This document shows positions 16,251-25,650 of a DNA stretch of 64,000 nt, piece after piece. The stretch is taken from contig NZ_JANSJE010000001.1 in the NCBI RefSeq assembly GCF_047462415.1, forward strand, positions 62,001-126,000. The letters run 5' to 3'. The stretch is from Thermostichus sp047462415 (GTDB lineage Bacteria > Cyanobacteriota > Cyanobacteriia > Thermostichales > Thermostichaceae). Within the stretch, counting starts at the first letter, position 1. The number at the start of each line of letters is the position of its first letter. The notes below the pieces were generated by a model that was not told the origin of the DNA, did not search any database, and was given only the letters and a program-made list of their open reading frames with translations. Made by a program: the position numbers and the translations under genes.

Positions 16251-17281
16251 GCTGCTTCCTCCAATGCGCCCTCAGATCCCTCTTGGGTGGTGAGCTGCAG
16301 GAAAATCTCTTCCAAAGAAGCCTGGGGACGGCCGATCTCGTAGAGGGCGATCCCCGCCTGCACCAGGGCCCTGGCCACCTCCGGGATCCAGCCTAAGGAC
16401 TCTGTCCCGCCGTCGCGAACAGCAGCAGCGTTGCTTTTAAGCTGCACCTGCCAGCGAGGGGGATCGGATCCCAGGGGCTGCAAACTCACCACTTCGACCT
16501 GGGGCAAATGCTGCAGGGCCGACCGAATGGCTGCTGCTTCAGGAGCGCCCACCACCAGCTTCGCCTGCTGCCGATCCTGAAGCTGGGCTGTCAGCTCGGC
16601 GGGCGTGCCGATGGCCGCCACCTGGCCGCGGTTGATGATCACCACCCGGTCGCAGGTCATGCTCACCTCCGGCAAGATGTGGGTGGAGAGGATGATGGTG
16701 TGCTCTCCCGCCAAGCTCTTGATCAGGTTGCGCACCTCGATGATCTGCTTGGGATCCAGCCCAATCGTGGGCTCGTCCAGGATGATCACCGGCGGGTCGT
16801 GCACCAGAGCCTGGGCCAGTCCCACCCGCTGCTTGTACCCCTTGGAGAGCTTGCGGATCAAGGTGTGGCGCTTGTCTTCCAGGCTGCAGCGGCGGATCAC
16901 CTCGTCCACCCGCCTAGGCCGGTCGCCGGGGCTGACCCGCTTGATCTGGGCGACAAAGTGCAGGTAGGCCTCCACGGTCATATCGGGGTAGAGGGGCGGG
17001 TTTTCCGGCAAATAGCCGATGCGCTGCCGCACCGCCATCGAGTTTTCGTGGACATCAAACCCGGCCACCCGCGCCGTCCCCTCGCTGGCGGGCAGATACC
17101 CGGCCAAAATGCGCATGGAGGTGGTCTTGCCGGCGCCGTTGGGGCCCAAAAATCCCATGATCTCGCCGGCGTTGACCTGGAAAGAGATATCGCGAATGGC
17201 CGTAAAGCTGCCGTAGGTTTTGCTCAGATGCTCCACTTCGATGGCAGCCGTGGTTGCAGGAGCAGTGGATAAACCTATCAT
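16247..17281 (-). CDS. ABC transporter ATP-binding protein, GldA-like
   Basis: 344 residues with all ABC motifs: Walker A GPNGAGKTTSMRIL, signature LSKGYKQRVGLAQAL, Walker B VIILDEPTIGLDP and the switch His in ILSTHILPE. About 100 residues beyond the core carry the accessory domain common in gliding/multidrug ABC-2 ATPases. First gene of the operon, overlapping the permease by 4 bases. It powers the GldF-like permease; substrate unknown. Confidence 0.92.
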   Translation of the reverse strand: MIGLSTAPATTAAIEVEHLSKTYGSFTAIRDISFQVNAGEIMGFLGPNGAGKTTSMRILAGYLPASEGTARVAGFDVHENSMAVRQRIGYLPENPPLYPDMTVEAYLHFVAQIKRVSPGDRPRRVDEVIRRCSLEDKRHTLIRKLSKGYKQRVGLAQALVHDPPVIILDEPTIGLDPKQIIEVRNLIKSLAGEHTIILSTHILPEVSMTCDRVVIINRGQVAAIGTPAELTAQLQDRQQAKLVVGAPEAAAIRSALQHLPQVEVVSLQPLGSDPPRWQVQLKSNAAAVRDGGTESLGWIPEVARALVQAGIALYEIGRPQASLEEIFLQLTTQEGSEGALEEAA

Positions 17282-17486
17282 CGGCGGCTCCTAACCTAGA
17301 GGGTCAGCGTGAGTTGGCCAACAGCCTAAGTCTGTAGGTGTGTAAAGCGAGCAGCCCCTGTCTTGAAACAAACAGAGGTGGGGAGCGACAGAGGCGGCGG
17401 CGCTGAGGCCATCAGCAAACTTAGCACAGCGGCGGCGGGGATAAGCAAACGGCACCGGGATCTCCTCCCCCCTTTTGGTGGGGTGC

Positions 17487-18542
17487 TCAGGGGGCCAGGG
17501 ATCCCCACGCTTCCAACCCCAAGACTCGGCTCTCCCCAGGACAGGGCGCCACCACCTCGCCAATAGGGAAGGCTTCCGGCAGCAGCGATCTCAGCAAATC
17601 TTCCGCCTCAGGGGGCACCACCAGCACATAGCCCACCCCCAGGTTAAAGGTGTTGAACATCTCCAAAGTCTCCACCTGGCCCTGCTCCTGCAGCCAGAGA
17701 AATTCCTGTGGGATGGGCCAACTGTGGGGCTCTAGTCGCGCCGCCTGGTCAGGAGCCAAACAGCGGGGCAAGTTTTCCGGGATGCCGCCGCCGGTGATGT
17801 GGGCCATGCCGTGGATGGGGATCCCTGCTGCTTGCAGCCTCTGCACCGCCTGCACGTAGATGCGGGTGGGGGTGAGAAACACCTCTGCCAAAGGCCGATC
17901 CCAACCAGAGGGCTGGTGATCCCAGCGCCAGCCCCGCTCGGCCACAATGCGTCGCACCAGGCTGAAGCCGTTGCTGTGCAGGCCGCTGCTGGGCAAAGCC
18001 CACAGCCGATCCCCAGCCTGCACCCGCGAGCCGTCGAGAATGTCCGCCCTCTCGACAATCCCGACACAAAATCCCGCCAGGTCGTACTTGCCGGGCGGAT
18101 AAAACCCCGGCATCTCCGCCGTCTCTCCCCCCAGCAGTTGGCAGCCGGCCTCTTGGCAGCCCTCCAGAATGCCGTCGATCACCTGCCAGAGAGCTTCCGG
18201 CTCCAGCTTGCCGGTAGCCACGTAGTCCAGGAAAAACAGCGGCTTGGCTCCCACCGTCAGCACATCGTTGACACACATGGCCACCAGGTCGATGCCCACT
18301 CCGCGGTGCTGCCCCCACTGCTGGGCAATCTCCAGCTTGGTGCCCACCCCATCGGTACCGGCAACCAAAACCGGTGCCCGGTAGCCCGCCGGCAGCTCGA
18401 ACAGGCCGGCAAAGCCGCCAATGCCCCCCAAGGTTCCTGAAGAACCTGAAAACGGGACTTTAGTTCGTTCAACGCGCTCCCGAACCCCCTTGACAAAGGC
18501 GCGGCCCAGATCGATGTCAACCCCTGCTGAGCGGTAGTCCAA
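17487..18542 (-). CDS. purM: Phosphoribosylformylglycinamidine cyclo-ligase (AIR synthetase)
   Basis: ATP-dependent ring closure of FGAM to AIR, step five of purine synthesis. 351 residues starting MDYRSAGVDIDLGRAFV, with GGFAGLFELPAGYRAPVLV, the nucleotide-binding GTDGVGTKL, AMCVNDVLTVGAKPLFFLDY and LLGGETAEMPGFYP, and the C-terminal AHITGGGIPENLPR. All conserved blocks are intact. It is divergent from rlpA, whose transcript must start in the 145 bases between them. The following 205 bases up to the ABC operon contain no gene I can support. Confidence 0.95.
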   Translation of the reverse strand: MDYRSAGVDIDLGRAFVKGVRERVERTKVPFSGSSGTLGGIGGFAGLFELPAGYRAPVLVAGTDGVGTKLEIAQQWGQHRGVGIDLVAMCVNDVLTVGAKPLFFLDYVATGKLEPEALWQVIDGILEGCQEAGCQLLGGETAEMPGFYPPGKYDLAGFCVGIVERADILDGSRVQAGDRLWALPSSGLHSNGFSLVRRIVAERGWRWDHQPSGWDRPLAEVFLTPTRIYVQAVQRLQAAGIPIHGMAHITGGGIPENLPRCLAPDQAARLEPHSWPIPQEFLWLQEQGQVETLEMFNTFNLGVGYVLVVPPEAEDLLRSLLPEAFPIGEVVAPCPGESRVLGLEAWGSLAP

Positions 18543-18687
18543 GATGCCGAAAATCCTTGTGCTGACGGGACTTAGGCTTTTGCCCTCGACCGGGCAAGCT
18601 TGTCAACTTAGAAACCTATGGTACATTAACTTCTGTTTTACTGTCGCAGTGGATGTTGTACAGGAGTTTCGAGAGGAGCGCGGCCTC

Positions 18688-19791
18688 ATGCGAAATTGGA
18701 AGCGGCTAGGACAGGGACTGGCTCCCGCCCGCCAAGTGGGCTTAGTCGGCTGTCTCTGTGTTACGGCTCTCAGCTTGCCGGCAGGCATGTTGGGCAGCCC
18801 GAACTCGCAGGCACAAGCCTCAACTCGCAGCGGATCTCCCAGTGCCAGAGCAACCCAGCCATCCCCCAAAGCCCACTCGCTCTCCCCGGCAACTGACCTT
18901 ATCTCCCCTTCCCAACCCAACGCCCCCCTGCCGGCCAAACTCGGCACCTTGCACTCGCAGGACTCGGAGTCTCTCCTCCTATCTCGACAGGCGATCCCTT
19001 CGCGGCCGGCAGAAGAACCTACCCTCAAGATCGGCGAACAACAGCAGTCGTCCAGCCAGCCTGTCTCCACCCTCTACGACTACCAGATGGACGGTCGGCA
19101 GGTGGTCACTGTCTATGTGAAGGATTTGCCTATTGTCAGCTTTGTCGAGCAGCCTGGGCTGGAACCACCGCTGCTGCGGGCCAGCACCCTGGTGGCCCGG
19201 CTCAACCAAATGGCCCAGGGATCCCTGAAGGACACGACCATCGCCCTGGCTTGGGCAGAGCCCCAATCCGGGGATCCCCTCTACGCAGTTCAGGTCAACG
19301 GCGAGGAATTGCTGCGCATCGACGGGGGAGTGCTGCTGCCAAATCACCAACGCCCGGTGGATACGGCGGTTTTGGCTGCCAATCGTCTGCGCCGTCTGCT
19401 GCTGGATGCGCCCCCCATTTCGGCTCCGGCCCTACCTCAACCGGCTGCTCTCACCGCCAAGGCCACCGTTGTAGGCCCTAAGCCAGAAACAGCCGCTCAA
19501 CCAAAACCTGCCCCTGTCCGTACCGTTGGGCCTGTGCAGGAAGGGATCGCCTCTTGGTATGACCTGCACCCCACCCGCCATGAGATGACGGCTGCCCACC
19601 CCACTCTGCCCTTCGGTACCGAGGTGCGGGTCACCAACCTGAGTAACGGGCGCCAGGCCGTCGTGCGCATCAACGATCGCGGCCCCTTCATCCCCGGTCG
19701 GATTATCGACCTTTCCCTGCGGGCGGCAGAGGCCCTGGGGATGGTGCGCTCTGGGCTGGCGCCGGTGCGGGTGGAAGTGGTGCAGCCCTAG
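18688..19791 (+). CDS. rlpA: RlpA-like septal ring lytic transglycosylase family protein
   Basis: ATG 18688 is preceded by GAGAGGAG nine bases upstream and starts a signal peptide (VGLVGCLCVTALSLPAG); the frame is open back to 18544 but that part has no such features. The middle is low-complexity Pro/Ser/Gln plus a segment LYDYQMDGRQVVTVYVKDLP found in cyanobacterial RlpA proteins. The C-terminal double-psi barrel has GIASWYD, TAAHPTLPFGTEVRVTN, INDRGPFIPGRIIDLS with the catalytic Asp and His. The usual loop between ASWY and TAAH is shortened to about ten residues, keeping a Glu. Cleaves peptidoglycan glycan strands during division; activity here is inferred. Confidence 0.8.
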   Translation: MRNWKRLGQGLAPARQVGLVGCLCVTALSLPAGMLGSPNSQAQASTRSGSPSARATQPSPKAHSLSPATDLISPSQPNAPLPAKLGTLHSQDSESLLLSRQAIPSRPAEEPTLKIGEQQQSSSQPVSTLYDYQMDGRQVVTVYVKDLPIVSFVEQPGLEPPLLRASTLVARLNQMAQGSLKDTTIALAWAEPQSGDPLYAVQVNGEELLRIDGGVLLPNHQRPVDTAVLAANRLRRLLLDAPPISAPALPQPAALTAKATVVGPKPETAAQPKPAPVRTVGPVQEGIASWYDLHPTRHEMTAAHPTLPFGTEVRVTNLSNGRQAVVRINDRGPFIPGRIIDLSLRAAEALGMVRSGLAPVRVEVVQP

Positions 19792-19792
19792 G

Positions 19793-20791
19793 CTAGGGTA
19801 CAGGCGAAAAGCGCTTGGAATCGGGGGAATAGCGCCAAGAAATGCCGTCGGGATCCCGGCTGCGGCTCCACTCCGGAAAACCGGTTTTGAATTTCCAGTA
19901 GGTGATGGCGGAGACCACTACCCCCAGCCGCTCCGCCAACTGAGTTTGGTTGAGGGGGCGCAGCGTCGCCCGCGGCACCGTAACCGCCTCCTGGGCAGCC
20001 GGCTCTTGAGGGGGCACGGGCAATGAGGCTGTGGCTGCAGTTGCCAGTGCCTCCCGTTCCAACGGACGACTGGGACTGGGCCGCAGCAGGCTGAACTGGC
20101 TCAATAGGCCGACGTTTTCCAGGTTCAGAAGATTTTCTAGGTTAGAGGTCTGATGGATTAGCTCCAGCTCACGGCGCAACTCATCCTCCAGCACTCGCAG
20201 ATAGTGTTCCCGCTTTTGCTCCGACTCGGCATCCTTGAGCAGACCCAGGGCAAAGCTGAGGTTCGAGAGGGGCTCACTCAGATCTTGCAAGAACTTCTTG
20301 AACAGAGTGCCCTTCACATCCGTGAACTGCTGCAACTGCTGCAGTTTTTGCCGCAGTTCCTCGATTCTTTTCTCTTCCAGCTTGCGGCTCTCCAGGCTCT
20401 GCCGGTGGTTGTGCAGGGCAATTTCAATGGTGGTGTAAAGTTCCCGCTCTTTGAAAGGCTTGATGATGTAACCGAAAGGCCGGGTCTCTTTGACGCGGGA
20501 GAGCGTATCGTCATCGGCGTAGGCCGTCAGATGCACCACCGGAATGTTGAAGCGCTCGGTGATCCGCTTGGCGGCTTCGATGCCGTCGATATCCCCCTTC
20601 AAGACGATATCCATCAAGACTAAGTCCACCGACATCTCTTCCAGCCGTCGGATCGCTTCTTCGCCGGAGGAGGCGATGGCCGGCACCGCATAGCCAAATT
20701 TTTTCAGGACGTTGGCGATATCCTTGGCGATGATCTTCTCGTCTTCGACAACCAGAATGCTGCCTTTGGCAAGCATGGGAACTTTCTTCAA
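19793..20791 (-). CDS. Response regulator with coiled-coil and C-terminal HTH-like segment
   Basis: 332 residues. Receiver domain 10-130 with phosphoacceptor Asp61 in LVLMDIVLKGDIDG, acidic pair VVEDE and Lys111 in YIIKPFKE. Then a long charged coiled coil (about 130-235), a Pro/Ala linker, and a C-terminal segment LNQTQLAERLGVVVSAITYW that looks like a helix-turn-helix, followed by EWSRSRDPDGISWRY. The PAS kinase gene upstream overlaps it by 4 bases, so the two form a two-component pair. The output is probably DNA binding, which is inferred. Confidence 0.8.
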   Translation of the reverse strand: MKKVPMLAKGSILVVEDEKIIAKDIANVLKKFGYAVPAIASSGEEAIRRLEEMSVDLVLMDIVLKGDIDGIEAAKRITERFNIPVVHLTAYADDDTLSRVKETRPFGYIIKPFKERELYTTIEIALHNHRQSLESRKLEEKRIEELRQKLQQLQQFTDVKGTLFKKFLQDLSEPLSNLSFALGLLKDAESEQKREHYLRVLEDELRRELELIHQTSNLENLLNLENVGLLSQFSLLRPSPSRPLEREALATAATASLPVPPQEPAAQEAVTVPRATLRPLNQTQLAERLGVVVSAITYWKFKTGFPEWSRSRDPDGISWRYSPDSKRFSPVP

Positions 20792-23700
20792 GGCTGGCTC
20801 CTCGGAAAGGTAATGATGAAAGTGGTACCCGATTTGTTTCTCAATTCTATCTTGCCCTGGAGCTGATCGGTGAGGGTTGCAACCAGTTGTAAACCCAGAG
20901 ATTGAGTTTCCTTGAAGTCGAAATCGCGGGGCAAGCCGATGCCATTGTCAGAGACGCGCAACTGAGTATATTTGCGGGTTTGGCTAAAACAAACCTCTAT
21001 CTCCCCGCTGCGACCTTTGGGGAAGGCATACTTGAGGCTGTTGGTGACCAGCTCGTTGATGATCAGGCCACACAAAACTGCATCGTCGAGGTTGAGGCGG
21101 ATCCCTTCGGCGCGGATGCTGGCGCGAATGCTCTCGGGGTTCACTCCGTAGGAGTGAAAGAGGTTGGAGATCAAATTGTGTAAGTATTGCTTGAGATCCA
21201 CAGCGGCCAGATTGTTGGATTGGTACAGGCCCTCGTGGATCAAAGACATCGCTTGAATGCGGCTGCCGGCATCCTTAAAAACGCGGGCGTACTTGCGGCT
21301 TTTGATTTGATCCGCCTGGAGCCGCAGCAGGCTGGAGATGATTTGTAGGTTGTTTTTGACGCGGTGGTGAATCTCCCGCAGCAGAATCTCTTTTTCCTGA
21401 AGGGCAGCCTGGATCTGCAGCTTCGCCTGTCTTTCTTCAGTAATATCTTCGCAAATGCCAATAACGAAGAGGTTTTTGCCTTCGGGATCCCGCACTGCCG
21501 AGACCGCCAGGCGGCACCAAACCACCTTGCCGCTGCGGTGGATGTAGCGTTTTTCTAGGTGGTAGTGATCTTGTTGGCCGTTCAAAACCTCCTGGAAAAG
21601 TTGCCAATCTTTGCCGATATCTTCCGGATGGGTGAGGTCGCAAAAACTCATGTGGGTCAGTTCGGCGGCGCTGTAGCCCAAGATCTCTTCCAGGGCGGGG
21701 TTTACCTTGAGGTAACGGCCCTGTCTATCGACGATGGAAATGCCCAGGGCCGACTGCTCGAAGATGCCCCGCAGGCTCAGCTCGCTTTGGCGCAGGGCCG
21801 CCTCCGCTTGTTTGCGCTCGGTAATGTCCAAAATTTGGCTGAGAAAGTAGCTGGGATCCCCTTGGGCGGTGCGCACCAGGGTGATGCGGAGAAGGGCGTA
21901 GACGATTTGCCCGTTCTTGTGGATGTAGCGCTGTTCCTGTTCGCAGTGGTGCACCTCGCCGGCCAGCAGGCGGTTACTGTTTTCCAAGGTGACGGCGATG
22001 TCGTCGGGATGGGTGATGTCGAGGACGGTTTTTCCCTTGAGATCCTCTAGGGTGTAGCCCAGGGTTTCGGTAAAGGCGGCGTTGATCTGCAAATAGGTGC
22101 CGTCCACCTGGGTCATGGCCTTGGCAATCGGGGACCACTCAAAAGATTGGCGGAAGCGTTCTTCACTTTCTTTGAGGGCGATTTCTGCCTCGACGCGGGC
22201 GCTGATGTCGATCACCTGGTTGAGAAACTGGGTGGGCTGCCCTTCCTCATCGCTGAGAAGCGTAGCCTGAAACAGGACATGGACGACCTGACCGGAACGA
22301 TTGATGTAGCGAATCTGGCGCTGGCTGACAGAGACTTTCCCCACCAACAAAGCCTCATTGGCCCCCAGCAGTTGATTGACATCTTCCGGGTGGAGAATGT
22401 CCAGTTGTTGCCGATGTTTCAATTCTTCGGGAGTATGGCCGACAATCTGGGCAAAAGCCTCGTTGACCTGGATAAATCGCCCCTGCAAATCCACCAGGGC
22501 AATTCCATTGGGGGCCAGCTCAAAAATCTGCCGGAAATGGTTGGCACTCTGTTGCCAGGCTTGCTCTATACGACGACGTTCGGCTTCCAGTTGCTTGGAC
22601 TCGGTGATGTCTTCGACGATCCCTGCCACTCGATAGATTTTGCCCTCTTTGTCGGCAATAGGAAAGGTACGTTCCCGCAGCCAGAGGATACAGCCATCGG
22701 GGCGGCAGAGGCGAAAAACCACATCGGTGGGTTGGCCCTGAAGTTGGGCTTGAAAAATGGTGGGGAACAGCCAGCGATCGTCAGGGTGAATGTGGCGCAT
22801 CCAGGCCTGGGGATTGGCGTAGGCCTCTGCAGGGGAAAGGCCCCAAATGGTTTCACAGGCGGGGCTGACGTAAATCAGCTCTTTGCCGCAGAGCGTTGAA
22901 ATCCAGAACAGTTGTTGCGTATTCTCCGCCAGTTGTAGAAAACGATGTTCGCTTTCTCTGCGGGCTTCTTCTAACTGTTGTTGTCGTTCTTTAAGCTGGC
23001 GGGATGCTGTGATATCAGTAACAAATCCTTCAAAATAGAGGGGATCCCCCTGCTCGTCGTACAGGGTGCGGGCATTTAAAGAAATCCAGATGACTTTGCC
23101 GTCTTTGCGGCAGACCTGGCGCTCTGCATCCACGACTTGACCTTCTCTCAGCATGTGCTGCAGGAACTCAGATCGCTGCTCTGGGTCGCTATAGATTTGG
23201 GTGCCGATATCGGAGACATTGCGCATCAAATCTTCCGGGGATTCGTAGCCGAAAATATGGGCCAGAGCTGGGTTGGCAGCCAGATATTTTCCCTCAGGGG
23301 TGGTTTGAAAAATGCCTTCGACGGCGTTCTCGAAGATCTGTTGGTAGCGGGCAGCGGTGCTGCGGCTGTGCTGCAGTTGCGCCCGAAGTTGCGCGAGGGC
23401 TTGTCGCTGCTCCTGGGCCTGGAGCAGGATGTGTCGCAGGCTGAGGGCGATGAGGTCGATCTGTCCCCGTTCGGGGAGGCTCAGTGGGCGGGGGCGCTCC
23501 CCCCGCAGGTGAAGTGTCGCCAGCGGCCTCCCGCCCTCATCCAGCAGGGGAAAGGCTTCCTGAAAAGGCCAAGATCCGCCGATGGGGTTGGGCGGCTCGT
23601 TGCCGGGGATCCGCTGGGGGTCGCGGTAGAGGATCCCTTTTGCAGGCGAGTCGGGATCGGATCCCGGCTGGACCAGTTCTAGATAGACCAAGGGGACGTT

Positions 23701-23868
23701 CAGCAGTTGCCCCAGCAATTGCAACAGCGGGTACAGCGCTGCAGCGGACTCCGTATTCAATTCTGTATTCAGTTCAGTTTGAAGGGACGGCTCCTCCCTG
23801 GCGGCGGCCTGCCCGGCAACAAAACCGTTCACAACGGATCTCGGTGACCTAGAAATGGGAGGCGACAT
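20788..23868 (-). CDS. Sensor histidine kinase with five PAS domains (HisKA_2 type)
   Basis: 1026 residues, no membrane helix, so cytosolic. After a GAF-like N-terminus there are five consecutive PAS-PAC units starting near residues 170, 305, 440, 570 and 695, each ending in an FxxxxxDIT-type motif (GFVTDITASR, GIVEDITESK, NQVIDISARV, SQILDITERK, GICEDITEER). The phosphorylated His lies in EIHHRVKNNLQIISSLLRLQ at about 834, the HisKA_2 signature, with N-box INELVTNSLKYAF and DNGIGLP following. Such kinases often sense light, redox or small ligands; no haem or flavin cysteine signature is evident. Translationally coupled to the response regulator. Confidence 0.9.
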   Translation of the reverse strand: MSPPISRSPRSVVNGFVAGQAAAREEPSLQTELNTELNTESAAALYPLLQLLGQLLNVPLVYLELVQPGSDPDSPAKGILYRDPQRIPGNEPPNPIGGSWPFQEAFPLLDEGGRPLATLHLRGERPRPLSLPERGQIDLIALSLRHILLQAQEQRQALAQLRAQLQHSRSTAARYQQIFENAVEGIFQTTPEGKYLAANPALAHIFGYESPEDLMRNVSDIGTQIYSDPEQRSEFLQHMLREGQVVDAERQVCRKDGKVIWISLNARTLYDEQGDPLYFEGFVTDITASRQLKERQQQLEEARRESEHRFLQLAENTQQLFWISTLCGKELIYVSPACETIWGLSPAEAYANPQAWMRHIHPDDRWLFPTIFQAQLQGQPTDVVFRLCRPDGCILWLRERTFPIADKEGKIYRVAGIVEDITESKQLEAERRRIEQAWQQSANHFRQIFELAPNGIALVDLQGRFIQVNEAFAQIVGHTPEELKHRQQLDILHPEDVNQLLGANEALLVGKVSVSQRQIRYINRSGQVVHVLFQATLLSDEEGQPTQFLNQVIDISARVEAEIALKESEERFRQSFEWSPIAKAMTQVDGTYLQINAAFTETLGYTLEDLKGKTVLDITHPDDIAVTLENSNRLLAGEVHHCEQEQRYIHKNGQIVYALLRITLVRTAQGDPSYFLSQILDITERKQAEAALRQSELSLRGIFEQSALGISIVDRQGRYLKVNPALEEILGYSAAELTHMSFCDLTHPEDIGKDWQLFQEVLNGQQDHYHLEKRYIHRSGKVVWCRLAVSAVRDPEGKNLFVIGICEDITEERQAKLQIQAALQEKEILLREIHHRVKNNLQIISSLLRLQADQIKSRKYARVFKDAGSRIQAMSLIHEGLYQSNNLAAVDLKQYLHNLISNLFHSYGVNPESIRASIRAEGIRLNLDDAVLCGLIINELVTNSLKYAFPKGRSGEIEVCFSQTRKYTQLRVSDNGIGLPRDFDFKETQSLGLQLVATLTDQLQGKIELRNKSGTTFIITFPRSQP

Positions 23869-24027
23869 GGGAAAAACTCGGCTGGGAAGCTAGCTCTACC
23901 CAGTCCATCGCGATAGATGGGGGGCACCTGCTGAGTTGGTCTTCACAGGGCAAAAAGCAAAGGATCCCCGGCAGGTACGCCCGTTCTGCACCCACTATCT
24001 ATACTTTAGCGATGCTCTGGAGAAACT

Positions 24028-25026
24028 TTAGTGAAACATGCTGCTGACGGAGCTGTCTTCGTGGATGCGCCAGATCGCCTCTCCCAGCACGTTCGCCACC
24101 GAGAGGACGGTCAAGCCTGGAAAATGCCGCTCTGGAGGAATGGGGATGGTGTTGGTGACGATCACCTCTTCAAACAGTCCGCCCTGCAGGCGTTCGATGG
24201 CCGGATCGGAAAAGACAGGGTGGATGGCGCAGGCATAGACCGCCTTGGCCCCCGACTTGCGCAGCAGCTTCGCCCCTTCCGAGATGGTGCCTGCCGTGTC
24301 GATCATGTCGTCTACGAGGATGGCGATTTTACCGCGCACATCGCCAATGAGGTTCATGACTTCCACGTCGTTGTGGGCCTGGCGGCGCTTGTCGATGATT
24401 GCCAGCGGAGCTTCCTTGAGTTTTTTGGCAAAGGCACGCGCCCGCGCTACCCCGCCCACATCGGGAGAGACGACCACAATATCTTCGTCGAGCAGGCCTT
24501 TTTCTTTGAGGTAAGCCTGCAGTACCGGCTGGGCGTAGACGTGGTCGAGGGGAATGTCGAAGTAGCCCTGGATCTGGGCCGAGTGCAGATCCATGGCCAG
24601 CACCCGGTGTGCCCCCGCCTGGGTGATCATGTTGGCCACCAGCTTGGCGGTGATGGCTTCCCGTCCGGCGGTTTTGCGGTCGGCGCGGGCGTAGCCGTAG
24701 TAGGGCAAGACGGCAGTGATCTGGCGGGCCGAGGCGCGGCGGCAGGCGTCGATGATCACCAGCAGCTCCATCAGGTGATCGTTGACCGGGCGGCAGGTGG
24801 GCTGCACCAAGTAGACATCGGCACCCCGGATCGACTCCTGGATTTGGATGTACAGCTCGCCATCGGCAAAGCGCTTGCGCAACATAGGCCCCAGATCCAT
24901 GCCCAGGTAGCGCGCCACCTCCTGGGCCAAATCCGGATTGGCGCTGCCTGAGAAGATTTTGAGGCGGTTACTATCTGAGATGGGTGGCAGGGGAGAAGGG
25001 CGAAGCAGAGGGGCAGGGCGAACCAC
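24028..25026 (-). CDS. prs: Ribose-phosphate pyrophosphokinase
   Basis: Makes PRPP from ribose 5-phosphate and ATP, feeding purine, pyrimidine, His, Trp and NAD synthesis. 332 residues from a GTG start; conserved KIFSGSANPDLAQEVARYLG, RFADGELYIQI, the ATP loop YYGYARADRKTAGREAITAK, DLHSAQIQGYFDIPLDHVYA, the flexible loop VSPDVGGVARARAFAKKL and the PRPP motif ILVDDMIDTAGT. All catalytic regions are complete. It stands alone between the kinase gene and an ABC remnant. Confidence 0.95.
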   Translation of the reverse strand: MVRPAPLLRPSPLPPISDSNRLKIFSGSANPDLAQEVARYLGMDLGPMLRKRFADGELYIQIQESIRGADVYLVQPTCRPVNDHLMELLVIIDACRRASARQITAVLPYYGYARADRKTAGREAITAKLVANMITQAGAHRVLAMDLHSAQIQGYFDIPLDHVYAQPVLQAYLKEKGLLDEDIVVVSPDVGGVARARAFAKKLKEAPLAIIDKRRQAHNDVEVMNLIGDVRGKIAILVDDMIDTAGTISEGAKLLRKSGAKAVYACAIHPVFSDPAIERLQGGLFEEVIVTNTIPIPPERHFPGLTVLSVANVLGEAIWRIHEDSSVSSMFH

Positions 25027-25158
25027 AGATCGATGCTGAACTCGTCCGTAGCCAACGCCTGACGGCGAGCTGCCGCTATCGTAGCACCGACGCTTGCAAC
25101 CTCAGCAACTGTATTCTTCGGGATTTTGGGTCTGGGGGGGCAGGTTAGCATAGACGGG

Positions 25159-25576
25159 ATGAAGGTGGAGCTGCTGCACATCCACAAGCGCTTTGGGGCG
25201 GTACAGGCGAACCGCGATGTGTCCTTGCGGGTGGAGGCGGGCACGATCCACGGTCTGCTGGAGGAAAATGGGGCCGGCAAAAGCACCTTGGTCAAGATCC
25301 TGAGCGGCTTTCTGCGCTGCGATCTGCGGGTTGGACATTGAGTCGGCGCTGTGGGTCTGGAGTCAATTGCTGGAACGCGCCCAAGCAGGGACGGCTATTG
25401 TTTTTGCCTCGGCGGATTTGGACGAGATCTTGCCGTACAGCAACCGAGTCCTGGTGTTCAGCAGCGGACAGGTCTCGGAACCCATGCCGGCGGCGGAGCT
25501 CACCGTTTCGCGGCTGGGGCAGTTGATGACTCTCCCCGTCCTGCCCAGCACCCACGCTTTGCTGGAGCATTTGTGA
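25159..25576 (+). pseudogene. Remnant of a sugar/nucleoside-type ABC ATPase gene with internal deletion
   Basis: The first 60 codons from ATG 25159 are a good ABC ATPase N-terminus (HIHKRFGAVQANRDVSLRVE, then Walker A ENGAGKSTLVKIL, with LEE where LxGPN/LGEN is usual). The frame then runs into a stop at about 25341. A second frame from 25331 continues with LDIESALWVWSQLLERAQAG and SADLDEILPYSNRVLVFSSG, which is the very C-terminal part of the same family (normally GLD...LLISEDLDELL..SDRI). The middle, including signature and Walker B, is gone, about 300 or more codons in a tandem-ATPase protein. It is a gene ruin, with no permease partners nearby. Confidence 0.85.
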
Positions 25577-25650
25577 AGAGCATAGCAATCCAACAGAGCA
25601 AGGCTTAGAGTAGCAGTGGCCCCAAGCCTTTTTGCTCAACGAATCCGGCC

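Noticed and set aside
17291..17563. 90-codon minus-strand frame between purM and the ABC operon
   Set aside because: Trp/Arg/Pro-rich, overlaps the purM end, no ribosome-binding site or family likeness.
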